Positions 48,046 to 59,110 are shown, counted from the first letter of the stretch. The stretch: DNA of 64,000 nucleotides from Myrica gale (GCA_963930655.1 OZ005613.1:8378501-8442500); one strand, 5' to 3'. The notes: generated by a model from the letters alone, not told the origin. A program made the numbers and translations.

Positions 48046-48342
48046 ATGCAACCGGTTCAAAATGTAGCCACCACATTCTGTTAACAGGTAAATACTTCTA
48101 TTAGATACAGTGGTTACCCAGGAAAGGGAAAAATATAAGGTTTTTTCAGTCCGTATTCCCAGACAATTAAAGTTTTAATCTTTTTGCAGGTGCACTAATG
48201 CAACTGGTTCAAAAAGTAGCCACCATATACTCTTCACAGATAAATACTTTTATTAGGTATATTGGTTCCCCAAAAAAAGAAAAAATAGAAGTATTTTCAG
48301 TCGGTATTCCCTCCCAATTAAATTTGTAATCTTTTTTAGGTG
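48046..48342. repeat. Tandem duplication, 152-bp unit, two copies
   Basis: Unit 1 begins atgcaaccggttcaaaatgt (48046) and unit 2 begins atgcaactggttcaaaaagt (48198). Both run through taaatact-t-tattag and ttttcagtc-gtattcc to an aatctttttgcaggtg-like end. They lie directly downstream of the CS26-like stop codon. Confidence 0.85.
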
Positions 48343-49473
48343 AAATTTTTCATCTTTTTAGCGCGGCAACTTTTTTTTGAAGGCATGTTAATAGGAGGTT
48401 AGGTTTTTTTAGCAATGCAACAAGTAGCTGAATTTATACAAAAATTGTGTTCTTGAGTTTGTATTTTTTAAGTAGCTGAATTTTTAAATGAAATGACGAT
48501 TTTACCCTTAGATGTAACTTGCTATGCTATTTGACATTTTTAAGTGTATAATCAATATTTCGTATTAAAAAAATACTCAATTTTTATTCAATTTGACGGA
48601 AAAAATAGACGGAATTTTAAAAGAGCATGAAGAATGATGATTCAAAATCTTATCTGGTTTCGATTAGCCACATAAAATGGTCAAATGTGGATCTATGATA
48701 CAATCCAAACACCTTAGTGTAAATACAATGATCTCATTCATCTCTGAGTCCTAAATATTTTGATATTTGATCCATTTATCTAATTTGGTCAATCTTTAAG
48801 CATGTATTGAAAAAAAAAAGTGTACAGAAAGGAAACGAGCAATTTTCGTTGACGTAATTACGGTGGTTAACAGGAATGTGATGACTTTGGCTCATAAGCT
48901 TGAGCTCAAGTAACGTAATCAAATAAGCTGGTCTGAGTTTGAGCTGGTCTGCAACCTAAACTAAATATGAGAAGTGCATTTAAGCAACCCGGAATCAAAC
49001 AAACGAAAGAACCAATAAAGTGGCTGTATCTGGTTTCAAATCCTACCAACAGGGGAAAAAGTAGTAAAAAAGTTGGTGAATTAGCTGCATAAGATTATTT
49101 TGATATGGAAAAATTATATGTACTCCAAATTTTTTGGCAAGAATGTTTCTGCAAGGAGTTCAAATATATGAAGCAATGAGGGTATTATTTTGTAAGATCA
49201 TCAAATTAAAAGGATTGATCACTCACTCACTTTTTAAATATTTTAGAAAAACTTTTTTGATTTATTTTTTCATAGCTTAAACATTTTTTTATAAACTCTA
49301 ATTACTTCAAAGAGATATTCTATGGTTTAATTCAAAAATATAAGTCATTAACTTTTTTTTTTTTAAAAAAAATCATCTTTTTGCGGATCGGACGGACCGC
49401 CAGTTGCACACTGAATGCAACCGTCAAAATAATCAAATTTTACACCATTCAAATTTTTAAAATCATCTAGTAA
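48343..49473. other. Intergenic, left flank of CACTA 2
   Basis: 48450-48620 resembles one arm of the foldback family. 48640-48790 matches 870-1060 (tggtttcgattagccac, ggtcaaatgtggatctatga). No gene. The last three bases (TAA) are the CACTA 2 target duplication. Confidence 0.5.
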
Positions 49474-49492
49474 CACTACAAAAAAATTGACC

Positions 49493-49810
49493 TATAGCGG
49501 CGGTCGAAAACCGCTGCTATAGCTCAAAAAACCGCTGCTATAGGCTATAGCAGCGGTTTTTTAGCAGCGGTCGCGACCGCCGCTATAGCTCCGTCGGCAT
49601 AGCTCTATAGCGGCGGTTTCGGTGACCGCTGCTGAAGACCTCGGGTCTATAGCCGCGGTCGAAACCGCCGCTATAAACCCGAGCGCAGTTGCACTGACGG
49701 TCTGTAGCGGCTGTCAATGACCGCCGCTACAGACCTATTATGAACGCTGCTATAGACCTATAGCAGCGGTCAGGTTCAACCTATAGCCGCGGTCATTGAC
49801 CGCCGCTCCA
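49493..49810. repeat. Subterminal GCGGCGGT array, 3' end of CACTA 2
   Basis: Inverted and direct tatagcggcggt / accgctgctata words, ending near 49810 where ordinary sequence begins. Confidence 0.9.
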
Positions 49811-49965
49811 TGGACTAAGCCTCAGAAAAAATCTCATTTCAAACTCCAAAACACAGATTATTTTGTCCATGTACTAAAAAACCAAAGAAAAAAATCATAC
49901 ACATAAATTGTCCATGAAAAATTGCTAATCAATTGAGCATATGCACAGATAAGTCACCCTGCAGC

Positions 49966-51963
49966 TTCAAGGCATTTTCCTGTCAACCTTATGTCAGGAA
50001 GGCCATCATCGATCTCAATTTCTGCCTGTCATTGAATTTGTTTTTTTATATTGGCACAATGTAAGTTTTCAGATCCGCCAGACCCGAATGAAGGAATACA
50101 AACAGCAGGTTGTCATGCTAAAGGATATCCTACCTTTATTTTCTGATGTTCTCGGTTATTGGGGTCGAAAGAATCAGTCATGCACCATTCATATGCAGCA
50201 AAATATTGCCCAGGCTTTAGTACTCTGTATATTTCTTTGTAGCATCCATACTATATAGATCAAAACAAAAGGTTATACCAATATGAACCAACGATAAAAG
50301 GAACAACAACAAAGATGATAGAAAGTGGAGGTTGATGTGCATCCTAACCAAGGTTATAATTAGTAGAATAAGGAATACATACCGCATCTGGTGCATGGCA
50401 AGTAGCTTCAATCGCATATACTGCATCAAAAGTATTGTCAGGAAACGGCATTTTCATGAAGTCAGCCTGCATCATCCAGAGTCAATCAGAGTCAAAAGTT
50501 GGTTTCCAAGTATCATTACTAATTAGTTGAAATTATATCTAGAAGAATGAAATAAACTGGCAAAAAGCATTAAAGGTAAGATGAGTTCCCAACTTAAACA
50601 TGAACTTGGTCTGCAATATAACCAACCTTGACAAAGTCACAGGCTTTGTCCACTCCAGCAACACGGTTCAGTTCCTGTATAACAACAGAGATTTGCAAAG
50701 TGTCATAGCTAATTTGAGATTTTGGCCCTTTCTTCGCTATAAATCTAAAGAACCAACTGCGAAAAAACCTTATAACCTCCATAAGACTTCATTGTCTTCA
50801 TGGTAAAATAAGAAAAAAACCTTATAACCTCCATAAGACTTCATTGTCTTCATGGTAAAATAAGAAAAATATATATCGAAACATAGTGTGATAATTTGCC
50901 ACCAAGACAAGATATTACAAAGCCAAAAGCATAAAGCTGAAAAAGTGACAACAACCAGGAACTCCTAACAACTGAACCAAATAATCAAAACAAGAGATGA
51001 TAACAACTGTCCAAGATGCATTGGATCCTTATACCATCAAGTGAGAAAGAGAATGTACCTTTCCCCTTGCTATCTGATATTCATTGTTGTTCAATCCGGT
51101 AACCAACGTTGAGCTTCAACAAATCACCATTAGCCACAGAGATAGTCAGTACTTCCTTGAGAGAAACTTCAATAGATCTAGAAGTTTCAAGACCTTCTTA
51201 ATTAACTTAAAACCAGCACAAGAAGTTAAAAACAATACAAAAAGGATGTCAGTCTAAAAGTAATAGTAGCAGTGCTTCTTCAAAAGTAAAACATGACCAT
51301 TTGAGAAAGCAATGTAAATATTCAATCCTAGAATCAATTCAAACCTGGAACTGCTTCATTCCATTGGTACCGTCCAATTGAATCCAATTCAATTGTTATT
51401 TAATTTCAATGAGTGAATTTTCAGTGACTGCTAGGAACCTACCAAATATTCATCTAGAACCACAAAGCATTTAGCCAATACAATGTAAAGAACAAGCAAG
51501 TTGAAAGCCTACCATGACCTTGTTGTTTAATAAATGCTAGAAAACTATAAGAGAGAGAAGGGCGGAGGGGGTTCACCTGAATCTAGAAATCTCTCTTAGT
51601 GGTCCACCTATTCCACATCCTACGTCCAACACCTATTTATGTCAACCAAAAACTGTTACATATTTGAATGATAAATCTCTGAATTAGCATTTTTTCCATG
51701 TTTGACTGAAGGAACAAACCTTCTGTCCAGACTTCAGTCCTAGTTGTAAAGCAAGGAAGTGCTCATGTCGTTTGATGCTCTCTCGAAGAGACTCCCCTTT
51801 CCATCTATAACAACGAAAGTGTGTATATGGTTAGATATAATCAACAAACTAGGCTAGAAGAGATTATACTGCATTGCATGGAAGGCTACCTGGCTGCAAA
51901 ATGGAAAGACTCCCCCCAGCCAAACTCATAAAAGCTGGTAACAAGATCATAGTATTTATTTAC
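49966..51963 (-). pseudogene. SMT1: Captured sterol C-24 methyltransferase (SMT1) gene fragment
   Basis: SMT1 methylates cycloartenol at C-24 using S-adenosylmethionine in plant sterol synthesis (family knowledge). Eight minus-strand exons with GT-AG introns: 51963-51890 ([18 protein letters not shown]), 51804-51720 (WKGESLRESIKRHEHFLALQ), 51632-51577 (SAM motif I, VLDVGCGIGGPLREISRF), 51113-51059 (VTGLNNNEYQIARGK), 50674-50627 (ELNRVAGVDKACDFVK), 50466-50393 ([20 protein letters not shown]), 50250-50134 (GCYKEIYRVLKPGQ, YEWCMTDSFDPNN) and 50025 to about 49966 (AEIEIDDGLPDIRLTGKCLE). This covers about 190 of the usual roughly 340 residues. The N-terminal part and the C-terminal third are absent; the last exon runs into a stop after an LKQ-type deletion. 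No internal stop was found in the retained exons. Introns show capture as DNA. Confidence 0.92.
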
Positions 51964-52614
51964 CTGACATCCACATAAGAGAGATTAACTTTATTCTTGA
52001 ATCGGAAATTGATTTAGCATCCAAAGGGTCCCTTCAGTTTTCACAGTAACAGGTCCCTTCCCATACTGTGCTTCAGTTTTCACAGTAACAGGTCCCTTCC
52101 TAAGACTCCTATTGAGTTTTGCAGGAACACAAGTAACAGCAAGCTCTATCCTTAGCTTCTGGGCTAGAGGGTGTTAAGCAACATAATGGCATACCATTGT
52201 ATTATACACTCTAAAACATTTTACAGCTGTACAAATCATGGAATATTAGTAGGTCTGTGTAGATGTTAATGGTTAAAACATCCTGCCTACCAAGTTAACA
52301 AAACTTAGCATCTCATTATGGGAAAAAGGAAATACAGCATACATAAACTTAAAGTAAAAAGTATCCAAGCACATTGATAAATCAGGTAAATAAGCATGTA
52401 GAAAACATATGCATACACATCCAGCATTTTCTGGGAAATTCAGTTGAATATTGACATATTGTTAATCTTCATGACAAACATCATCATTTCATCACGAAAA
52501 CATGATAGAATATTATCAATTATAACCAGCAAAAGGCATATCCAGCAGTCAGGGTCTAAAGGGCCTGATACAGGTAAAAGAAGATAGTTTGCCGAGAACT
52601 AAGTCTATCTACAC

Positions 52615-53719
52615 CTGTAGGCGTGTTTTAATGGTGTCCAATGAGGTTGTTATGCAGGATGCTGTCGCTCCTCCTATAATTCCTCCAGTAGCTTGAACTA
52701 ACATTATTTTTGACTGGCTAGGAGCAGCGTCCTTAGGATCATTGCTGTTGCGTAAGAGACTGACGCATAAATTAAATGGTAATGCATTAGTTAGAAATCG
52801 AATAAAGCAATTATCAAGTTGAGAACCCAATATTTAAGAAGAATAATTGATGAAATCAATTAATACATGATAATCATAATAAACAGTAATGATGCGCATA
52901 ATGCCCACAAATGTGAAGGAATGTGCAAATCCCTCAAAACATGCAAGGTTATCTTTAATGATCTAAGCACGGCATGGACTCTTAGAGTAAAGGCCAAAAG
53001 TAAGTATGAAGTCATAAGAACTGACATCTTCAGCCTCCTAGCCTCTTCATTCATATATCTGTGCGGTATATTTATTCCTGAGAGTTTCTACTATCATCAC
53101 CCTGTTCGACTACGAAACTGGAATTCGAACCAAAGAAGTCCAATTTAGTGTTAAAGAAAACAAATTACCATATCTCACCTCCAGATAAAACGTTGGCTTG
53201 AACCATAACTTGCCCACCATACAGCACTAGATGGGGAATAAGTCATAACAGATAGACCAAACCCTCTGTATAATCCCCAGACACCTTCAGATTTTATAAC
53301 CTTCCGAGCAACATCCAAACCCCCACTGTACTTTGCGTGGCCCGAGTATCCTTGCACCATCAACTTTTGGCTTATCTGAAGAGCCCAATATTGAGTAAAT
53401 ATTCATGAAACAGTTTCGTCTTTTTTTTTGGCACTCTATTTGTTAGTAATCTTCATGCTAAAGGAAAAAACTAGCATTTCTAAGAAAAATCCTAGCAACG
53501 GCATAAACCAAATATGAGTTCGTAAAATGCAACCGGTGAAATAATGCTATAATTGCATCTGTTAAACCCAGAGATGTTCATAAAAAATGAGACTAGTGCC
53601 TACATACCACATCAATTGGAACAAATACAGCCTGAGAAAATAGCGACGCCGTCATGCCACCTAATCCATTTGCTATGGCTGCCTCTGTGGGCTCAGAGAG
53701 TTTAAATGGTTCGACCTAA
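52615..53719 (-). pseudogene. Captured mitochondrial substrate carrier gene fragment
   Basis: Mitochondrial carrier family (SLC25-type, six-helix inner-membrane transporter). Three minus-strand exons: about 53719-53608 (EPTEAAIANGLGGMTASLF, QAVFVPIDV with the P-x-D signature), 53375-53179 (ISQKLMVQGYSGHAKYSGG, GLYRGFGLSVMTYSPSSAVW) and 52744-52615 (MLVQATGGIIGGATASCITT, SLDTIKTRLQ). In the last exon the invariant proline of the P-x-D/E-x-x-K/R signature reads serine, consistent with loss of constraint. The first and last parts of the gene are missing. Closest in motif content to the plant At5g15640-like solute carrier group (from memory, not searched). It lies upstream of, and in the same direction as, the SMT1 fragment. 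Confidence 0.9.
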
Positions 53720-54900
53720 CCAACCAAGTAAGACGAGGAAGAAGGACAAGGGTTCAAAGGTTCAAAACCTAACCAAGTCCTTCGAATGGGGACAGGAAGG
53801 ACATTTATCTCTTCCAAGCATCAAACATACTAATTCACCTGTAAAAATGCAGAAGAAAAGAAGACAAAAGAGAGAAGGACCGTCTTCAAGGTGAGAAGGG
53901 CAAAGCTCAGATTGCGCTGCTCGTGCCGAACCCTTATCTTCTACTCAGCTGCCAAATCCTTCAAATGGGGACAGCTGGAGAGACAGAGAGGGGCTAAGAA
54001 AGAAACAAAGAGACGGGGGAAGGGAGCTATGGAGATGAAGAAGGGGAAGGGACCTGGAACGGAGCTATGGAAATGAAGAAGGGGGTGCGCGCGCGGGGAA
54101 GGGAATTTTAGGGCGCGCGGGGAAGGGAGTTTTTAAGAAAAGGAAGGGGGCGGGAGCGGGAGGAGTTTTTTTTTATTTGTAGTTTTTTTAATACTAATTT
54201 AATATTTTGCAGTTATATATTTTTATAAATTACATTTTGTATGATTTGTTATATTTAAATTCACAATTGTTCTTTTTATTTAGGTGAAGTAAAATTGTAA
54301 AGCTACATGTGCACTGAAGTGTCAAATTAATGCCAGATATGAAATTAATTAAATAATAAGTATGACCAAATATTAAGTTAAAATTAAACCACAAGCCGGG
54401 CTAAAATAGCTAAAATATCATCCCTAATAGTATTTTAGCAAAATTAAATAGACTGCCAAAATATGACCCAAATCGGGTTCAAAAATAATTCCTAAACGGT
54501 AAAGGAAAGAAAATCATAACTAAAAATAGGTTTTTGAGAGGGAAAACAGCGGATTTAGGGCTTGAAAAGAGGCGCACCGAAGCAAAGCTCGGTGCCCACG
54601 ACGTGCGCGCCGAAAAGAGCTTTCCGAATTGGGGTCATGGGAGCGAATCGGATACTTGTAGCCAAAGTTATGACCAAAAAACCGACACGTGTGCGAAAAG
54701 TGCCCCAATTCTATATAACAACTTCAATATTTATAACACTCTCTCTAATTTCATATTTTATTAAGTAGGTCTCTTAAAATTTTTTTTAAAACATGTGAAA
54801 AAATAAAATTATGTATAAAAAGGAATAAATAGTCAATAAAACAATTTTTAACCTTAAATAACACATAAAATTTTTTTCTATTTTTTTTTCATTTTTTTAA
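53720..54900. other. 5' internal region of CACTA 2
   Basis: 54690-54900 is homologous (inverted) to the AT-rich 5' interior of CACTA 1 (about 8490-8700). 54050-54180 is purine-rich on the plus strand (gcgcgcggggaagggaa), that is C/T-rich in the element's sense. This is comparable in position and composition to the leader at 9340-9460 in CACTA 1. 54530-54720 has no match I recognise and may be another captured or nested piece. Short frames here are not supported as genes. Confidence 0.5.
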
Positions 54901-54909
54901 ATTTATACC

Positions 54910-55265
54910 TATAGCGGCGGTCACTACAAAGACCGCCGCTATAGGTATACCTGTAGCAGCGGTTTGTATTAAAACCGCTGCTACAGGTACGAGATTCAGC
55001 GGCGGTCAACATGACCGCCGCTGTAGATCCTCATTCTATAGCGGCGGTCGCGTTGACCGCCGCTGTAGACACCCCTATAGCAGCGGTCAGTGACCGCCGC
55101 TATAGAGACCGCGGCTACAGACCCCGTTTAGCTATTTTTAGCCGCGGTTTCTTTAGCCGCGGCTATAGGCTATTTTTAGCCGCGGTTTTCTGTAAACGCC
55201 GCTAAAACCACCTTGTAGCGGCGGTTTTTCTGACCGCCGCTACAGTGACCGCCGCTATAGGCGCT
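54910..55265. repeat. Subterminal GCGGCGGT array, 5' end of CACTA 2
   Basis: Dense GCGGCGGT/ACCGCCGC palindromic units followed by tagccgcggt-type words, the mirror image of 8275-8480 in CACTA 1. Confidence 0.92.
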
Positions 55266-55280
55266 TTTTTTGTAGTGTAA

Positions 55281-56757
55281 GCCGATGTTTGGTTTGTCAA
55301 TTGAAAAAACCAGAAAGACCAAAGGGCTGTAGGAGTGTTGCAACTGTTACATATACCTGTTTGGAAATGGGATGAAATTACGATGGATTTGGTGAGGGGA
55401 TTACCAAAAGATGCCTTTGAGGCAAGATGCAGTTTTTGTGGCTGTGGACCAATAGAAGAAATAGAAGAAAATTTGAATTGTAACCGGAATTGTTTGTATT
55501 TTTATTCAACGTCAACAGCAAGAGCCGATTACATAGGATATTTAAAGTAAAGTATCTAACGTATTCAAGGCAAGAGAATAAATATATTTAAAAACTATTA
55601 ATTGAAGAAAAAAGCCGTTGAACTTGACGCGTCCTTTGTCTCCAATTGAAGCCTTTCTTTTGTTTAAAACTGGATGAATCCCGTTGATTTGGCAAAGGCA
55701 AATATGTAGCACTTTTGACTTTGTCAATGCTGAGCAATAAATGAGGCAAGTCATTATGGTGCAATATTTCCTCCTTTAACTTGATTTTTGGCAGGCAAAT
55801 TATTCCTTGCTAAATTTTCTCCTTTAGCTTTATTTTCGGCTGCAATATTTTCTCCTTTGTCTGTCTCTGCAAGATTAAGCCGTTGCCTTGATTTTGATTT
55901 TTCTACATCGAGCAATATTTTCTCCTTTAGCTTGATTTTCGGCATCTCCTTTATCTCTGCAAAATTCAGTTGTTGCTCTGATTTTGATCGTTGTACATCG
56001 AGCTGGTTTGTGTTAATAGAAATCAGCTCATTTCATTCCCATCAAGGTAAGCTATACAGCCGAGAAATTGGCAGAGTTGCGTATTTTGGAGATAGTTCGA
56101 CTCCATGGAGTGCCGAGCTCGATAGTGTCAGATCAAGATACTCGCTTCACGTCTTGTGTTTGTGATAGTTTTCAGAAGACATTGGGTACTGAGTTGAAGT
56201 TCAATACTGACTTTTATCCTCTAACAGACGGAGAATCAGAAGGGACGATCAAGTGTTGGAGGATATGTTAAAAGCCTGTGTTGGATTTCAAGGGTCACTA
56301 GAGCCAATCTCTATCTTTAGTTGAACTTGCCAACAAATACCTACCACTCCAGTGTTAGTATGGCGCCCTATGAAGTATTGTACGAACAGAAGTATAGATC
56401 GGTGCTATATTTGGATGAAATTGGTGAAAGGCGATTGTTAGGTCTACAAGTCGTGCATAGGACTTATTATAAGATAGAAGTGATCCGTAAGCGCTTGAAG
56501 ATTGTGCAAAGTAGACAAAATAGCTACATTGACACCCAGCATAGAGATTTAGAATTTAAAGTGGGAAATAAGGTGTTCTTGAAAGTGACTCCAATTAAAA
56601 GGATCAAGAGATTTGGGTAGAAAGAAAGTTAAGTCCGAGATTTGTAGGTCCTTTTGAGATACTGAAGATGATTGGGTTGGTAGCTTATCAATTGGCCTTA
56701 CCGCCTGAATGGGATGGAATGCACGATGTATTTCATGTATCAATGTTAAGGAAGTAC
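55281..56757 (+). pseudogene. Ty3/gypsy integrase remnant
   Basis: Plus strand, several frames: IPVWKWDEITMDLVRGLPK and AVFVAVD (integrase core start). After an insertion come SAHFIPIKVSYTAEKLAEL, LHGVPSSIVSDQDTRFTS and FQKTLGTELKFNTDFYP. The C-terminal KLSPRFVGPFEILKMIGLVA and WDGMHDVFHVSMLRKYI follow. Multiple stops and frameshifts are present. Its 5' side is cut at the CACTA 2 target duplication and its 3' side by the CACTA terminus at 56761, immediately after LRKYI. Confidence 0.9.
55458..56014. mobile_element. 557-bp insertion in the gypsy integrase, candidate TSD AATAGAA
   Basis: The integrase reading AVFVAVD stops near 55449 and resumes SAHFIPI at about 56022. The words AATAGAA at 55451-55457 and 56015-56021 could be a 7-bp target duplication. 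Inside are three degenerate copies of attttctcctttagctt(t/g)atttt, about 55-110 bp apart. No terminal inverted repeat or coding domain is recognised. Confidence 0.6.
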
Positions 56758-56760
56758 ATT

Positions 56761-59100
56761 CACTACAAAAAACAATTTGACTGGCGTTGCAAAACATCCA
56801 TCCGTGTCTGTAGTGCAAGACTATCCTCCACACTCTCCCTCCGGGATATGCACTGTTAATTTCCAGAAGTGTCATACCTCCCCCGCGCTTAGAAGCAGAT
56901 GTCGCTACATAAAATAAAATTAGCAAAGTTAGTTGGTCGTTTAACTTAAAACAATAAAATATAACTCATAATCATTTCTTACATGAACAACTAGTTGGAC
57001 AAGTCTATGTGTCTTGACTCATGGAGGCATGCGGACTCGGAGATGGAGTGCTCGGACTAAGACTCGGGATTAGACTCAAAGTCAGTGGCGTACTGGAACC
57101 ATGCACCTATCAAGAAGTAATAGAAAAAAATTCTCGTCCACACATCATTTCACCGTACGAGTTGTCACATGGCAAAAACAAATGATAACGATATGGTAAA
57201 AGAGACAATAACAGTAAAAACACTTCAGCAAATTCTACAGAACTAAGAAAATATCCTTGAAAGAAATTATTAATCAAAAGCTGATTCTTGCACGTTATCA
57301 TCTCTTTCAAACGAATCTTCGTCTCCACTTTCCTCGCTATTTTCTTTAATTTCCACTTTTTTCCCCTCTGAAACATAGTTATTATCTATACGCCTTTTCT
57401 TCTGCCGATCAATTGCATTAAAAGCTTGGATAACATTTGGCGGAATGTTATCCCTCTGTAGTGGATTAAGGTTAAACTATCGGAAGTCTATAAACAAGTC
57501 AATTCCATCATCCTCTGATACGCTTCATTCGAGATGACTGCTCCCGATTCGACGTTTATATCAACTTCACCGTCCGGATCCGGGCCGAGAATGTCATGCA
57601 TTTGTACAAGACAACTTCTGTACGACTCACCAAGTAGGTCCATGCATATTATCTACTAGATAAAACACTTGACTTACTTGATTTTCAAAAATAATGGATC
57701 TCCTGAATACCACAGTCGGGAAGTGTTTATACTCTTAAAGTTCTCGTCGGTACGAATTCCACAGTGATCCCCGACGTCCCACCAATCAAACTTAAACAAA
57801 CATATTGTATTTCCCTGCAAGTATTGCATGACATAAATGTCTACAAGTCTCCCGAAAAATTCTATTGGATTTCCCTCATATGATCCCGATACTACAATAC
57901 CATTGTTCTTAGTCCTCCATTGTTCTTCTCGTTGTACTGTATGATATCTACTTTCATTCACCACCCACGTCTTCCTTCAACATCCCTCGGATCATCACTG
58001 CAAGAGCCTTTTGCAAGAATACATGACAATCGTGACTTTTCATTCCAGACACCTTCAACTCATCTAGATTCACACTACGTGAAATCTCAGCCGTATAATC
58101 ATCGAGAAACCTCACGAATTTTAACCACTCGCAGGCCCGTGTGCGCTTTTCCCGAGTTAAAGTATACGCCGCTTGAGGCATCAATTCGACCCTACCGTCA
58201 TGAACCAAGTGCAAGTCTTTTTCAACCCCCATTTAAGCTAAATCTCTACGTGCACCCACTAAATCCCTAGTCATGAACTCAATGTTCATCACTGTCTCAA
58301 TCACGTTGTCACATTTGTTCTTTTCGATGTGCATCACATCTAAGTTATCCTGTGACCCTAATATACTCCAATACGACAGTCGGAAAAATGTTCTTCTTCT
58401 TCCAATTCAAACTTCCCGACGACTGTTTCTTCTTCCCTGCTATTCTTCCCTAACAAATTACAGATAGTCTCCCCGACATGGGTCAATTGTTCCAGTACGT
58501 CCCCACAAGTTAACTCCCCAAGCGGAAGTCTATGTTCTTCTTTTCCATCGAACGTATCCACATCAGATCTCCATGCATGCCTAGTGGCAAGTATCTCCTA
58601 TGCCCCATATAACATACTCTTCTCCTGCGCTTCAACCACTTATAGTCACTATCAAACATTACATGTTGGATATGCTAACTTCCTTTTGGTACTCCATCCA
58701 GATAAATTGGCATATGCTGAAAAATCATTTATGGTTCACATCAAAGCTGCATGCATTTTAAATATCGTCCTATCTGAAGTGTCATATGTCTCAACTTCAT
58801 TTTTCCATAGTTGTTTCAACTCATCCACTAAAGGTTGAAGATATACATCTATATCATTTTCCGATGACTTGCGACCCGGGATCAAAAGAGTGGCTAGTGA
58901 AAATGGGACCTTCATACACCTCCATGGGGGAAAATTATAAGGAAACACAACAACCGTCTCGAAAAGTACTATTTCAAAATCCGTCCCAATAGATGCGACT
59001 AACTAATTTTTGGGATGGAAAATAAATCCGTCTGAAAATTTTTATTTATTTTTCGTGACCAAATTGTTTGTCACATTTTTTTTGACAATTATCACTTATC
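56761..59100 (-). mobile_element. CACTA transposon 3 (partial)
   Basis: It begins CACTACAAAAAACAATTTGA at 56761, directly abutting gypsy coding sequence. It contains a minus-strand TNP2 gene (57265-58950), so this is the element's 3' end. Its terminus differs from elements 1 and 2 after the first 12 bases, and no GCGGCGGT array is present, so it is a different family. A matching right terminus (TAGTG followed by ATT) was not found; the right boundary is provisional. Confidence 0.65.
57265..58950 (-). pseudogene. CACTA TNP2 transposase remnant (Transposase_21, DUF4218, DUF4216)
   Basis: Minus strand in order: Transposase_21 tail (58948 down: VPFSLATLLIPGRKSSENDI, VYLQPLVDELKQLW), VCYMGHRRYLPLG near 58600, EEHRLPLGELTCGDVLEQL (58530-58470), DNLDVMHIEKN (about 58345), and DUF4218 start with GMKSHDCHVFLQKALAVMI (about 58010). 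Then comes DUF4216 (57950-57674: RYHTVQREEQWRTKNNGIVV, LFKFDWWDVGDHCGIRTDE). The acidic C-terminus follows (57560-57268, ending DEDSFERDDNVQESAFD). The second half of DUF4218 is deleted at the 57955 junction, and stops and frameshifts occur (for example after DLFIDFR). Not functional. Confidence 0.88.
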
Positions 59101-59110
59101 GTTACAATAA

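Larger units (their letters stand above)
49474..55277 (-). mobile_element. Pack-CACTA: CACTA transposon 2 with two captured host genes
   Basis: Left end CACTACAAAAAAATTGACCT; right end ...GCGCTTTTTTTGTAGTG. The 3-bp target duplication is TAA (49471-49473 and 55278-55280). Subterminal GCGGCGGT arrays lie at 49493-49810 and 54910-55265. The right 500-600 bp are the reverse complement of the 5' end of CACTA 1: subterminal array, then AT-rich sequence with the shared word ttttaagagac(c/t)tacttaataaaat. The element is therefore inserted in minus orientation, with its 5' end on the right. No transposase domain is present. Instead the interior holds mitochondrial-carrier exons (53719-52615) and SMT1 exons (51963-49966) with introns, both in the element's sense direction. 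At 5804 bp it is non-autonomous. Caveat: the left flank is not gypsy-like whereas the right flank is, so the insertion site was already a junction or was rearranged. Confidence 0.93.

Noticed and set aside
49966-53719. Calling SMT1 and the mitochondrial carrier as resident host genes
   Set aside because: Both lack first and last exons and lie wholly between matched CACTA termini with a target duplication.
55754-55945. Minus-strand frame with repeated KGEN-like peptide
   Set aside because: Arises from the degenerate internal repeat of the 557-bp insertion; no known protein recognised.
56761-56815. A 55-bp mini-CACTA (CACTAC...GTAGTG)
   Set aside because: The flanks (ATT and CAA) do not match and a TNP2 gene follows; the inner GTAGTG is probably chance.
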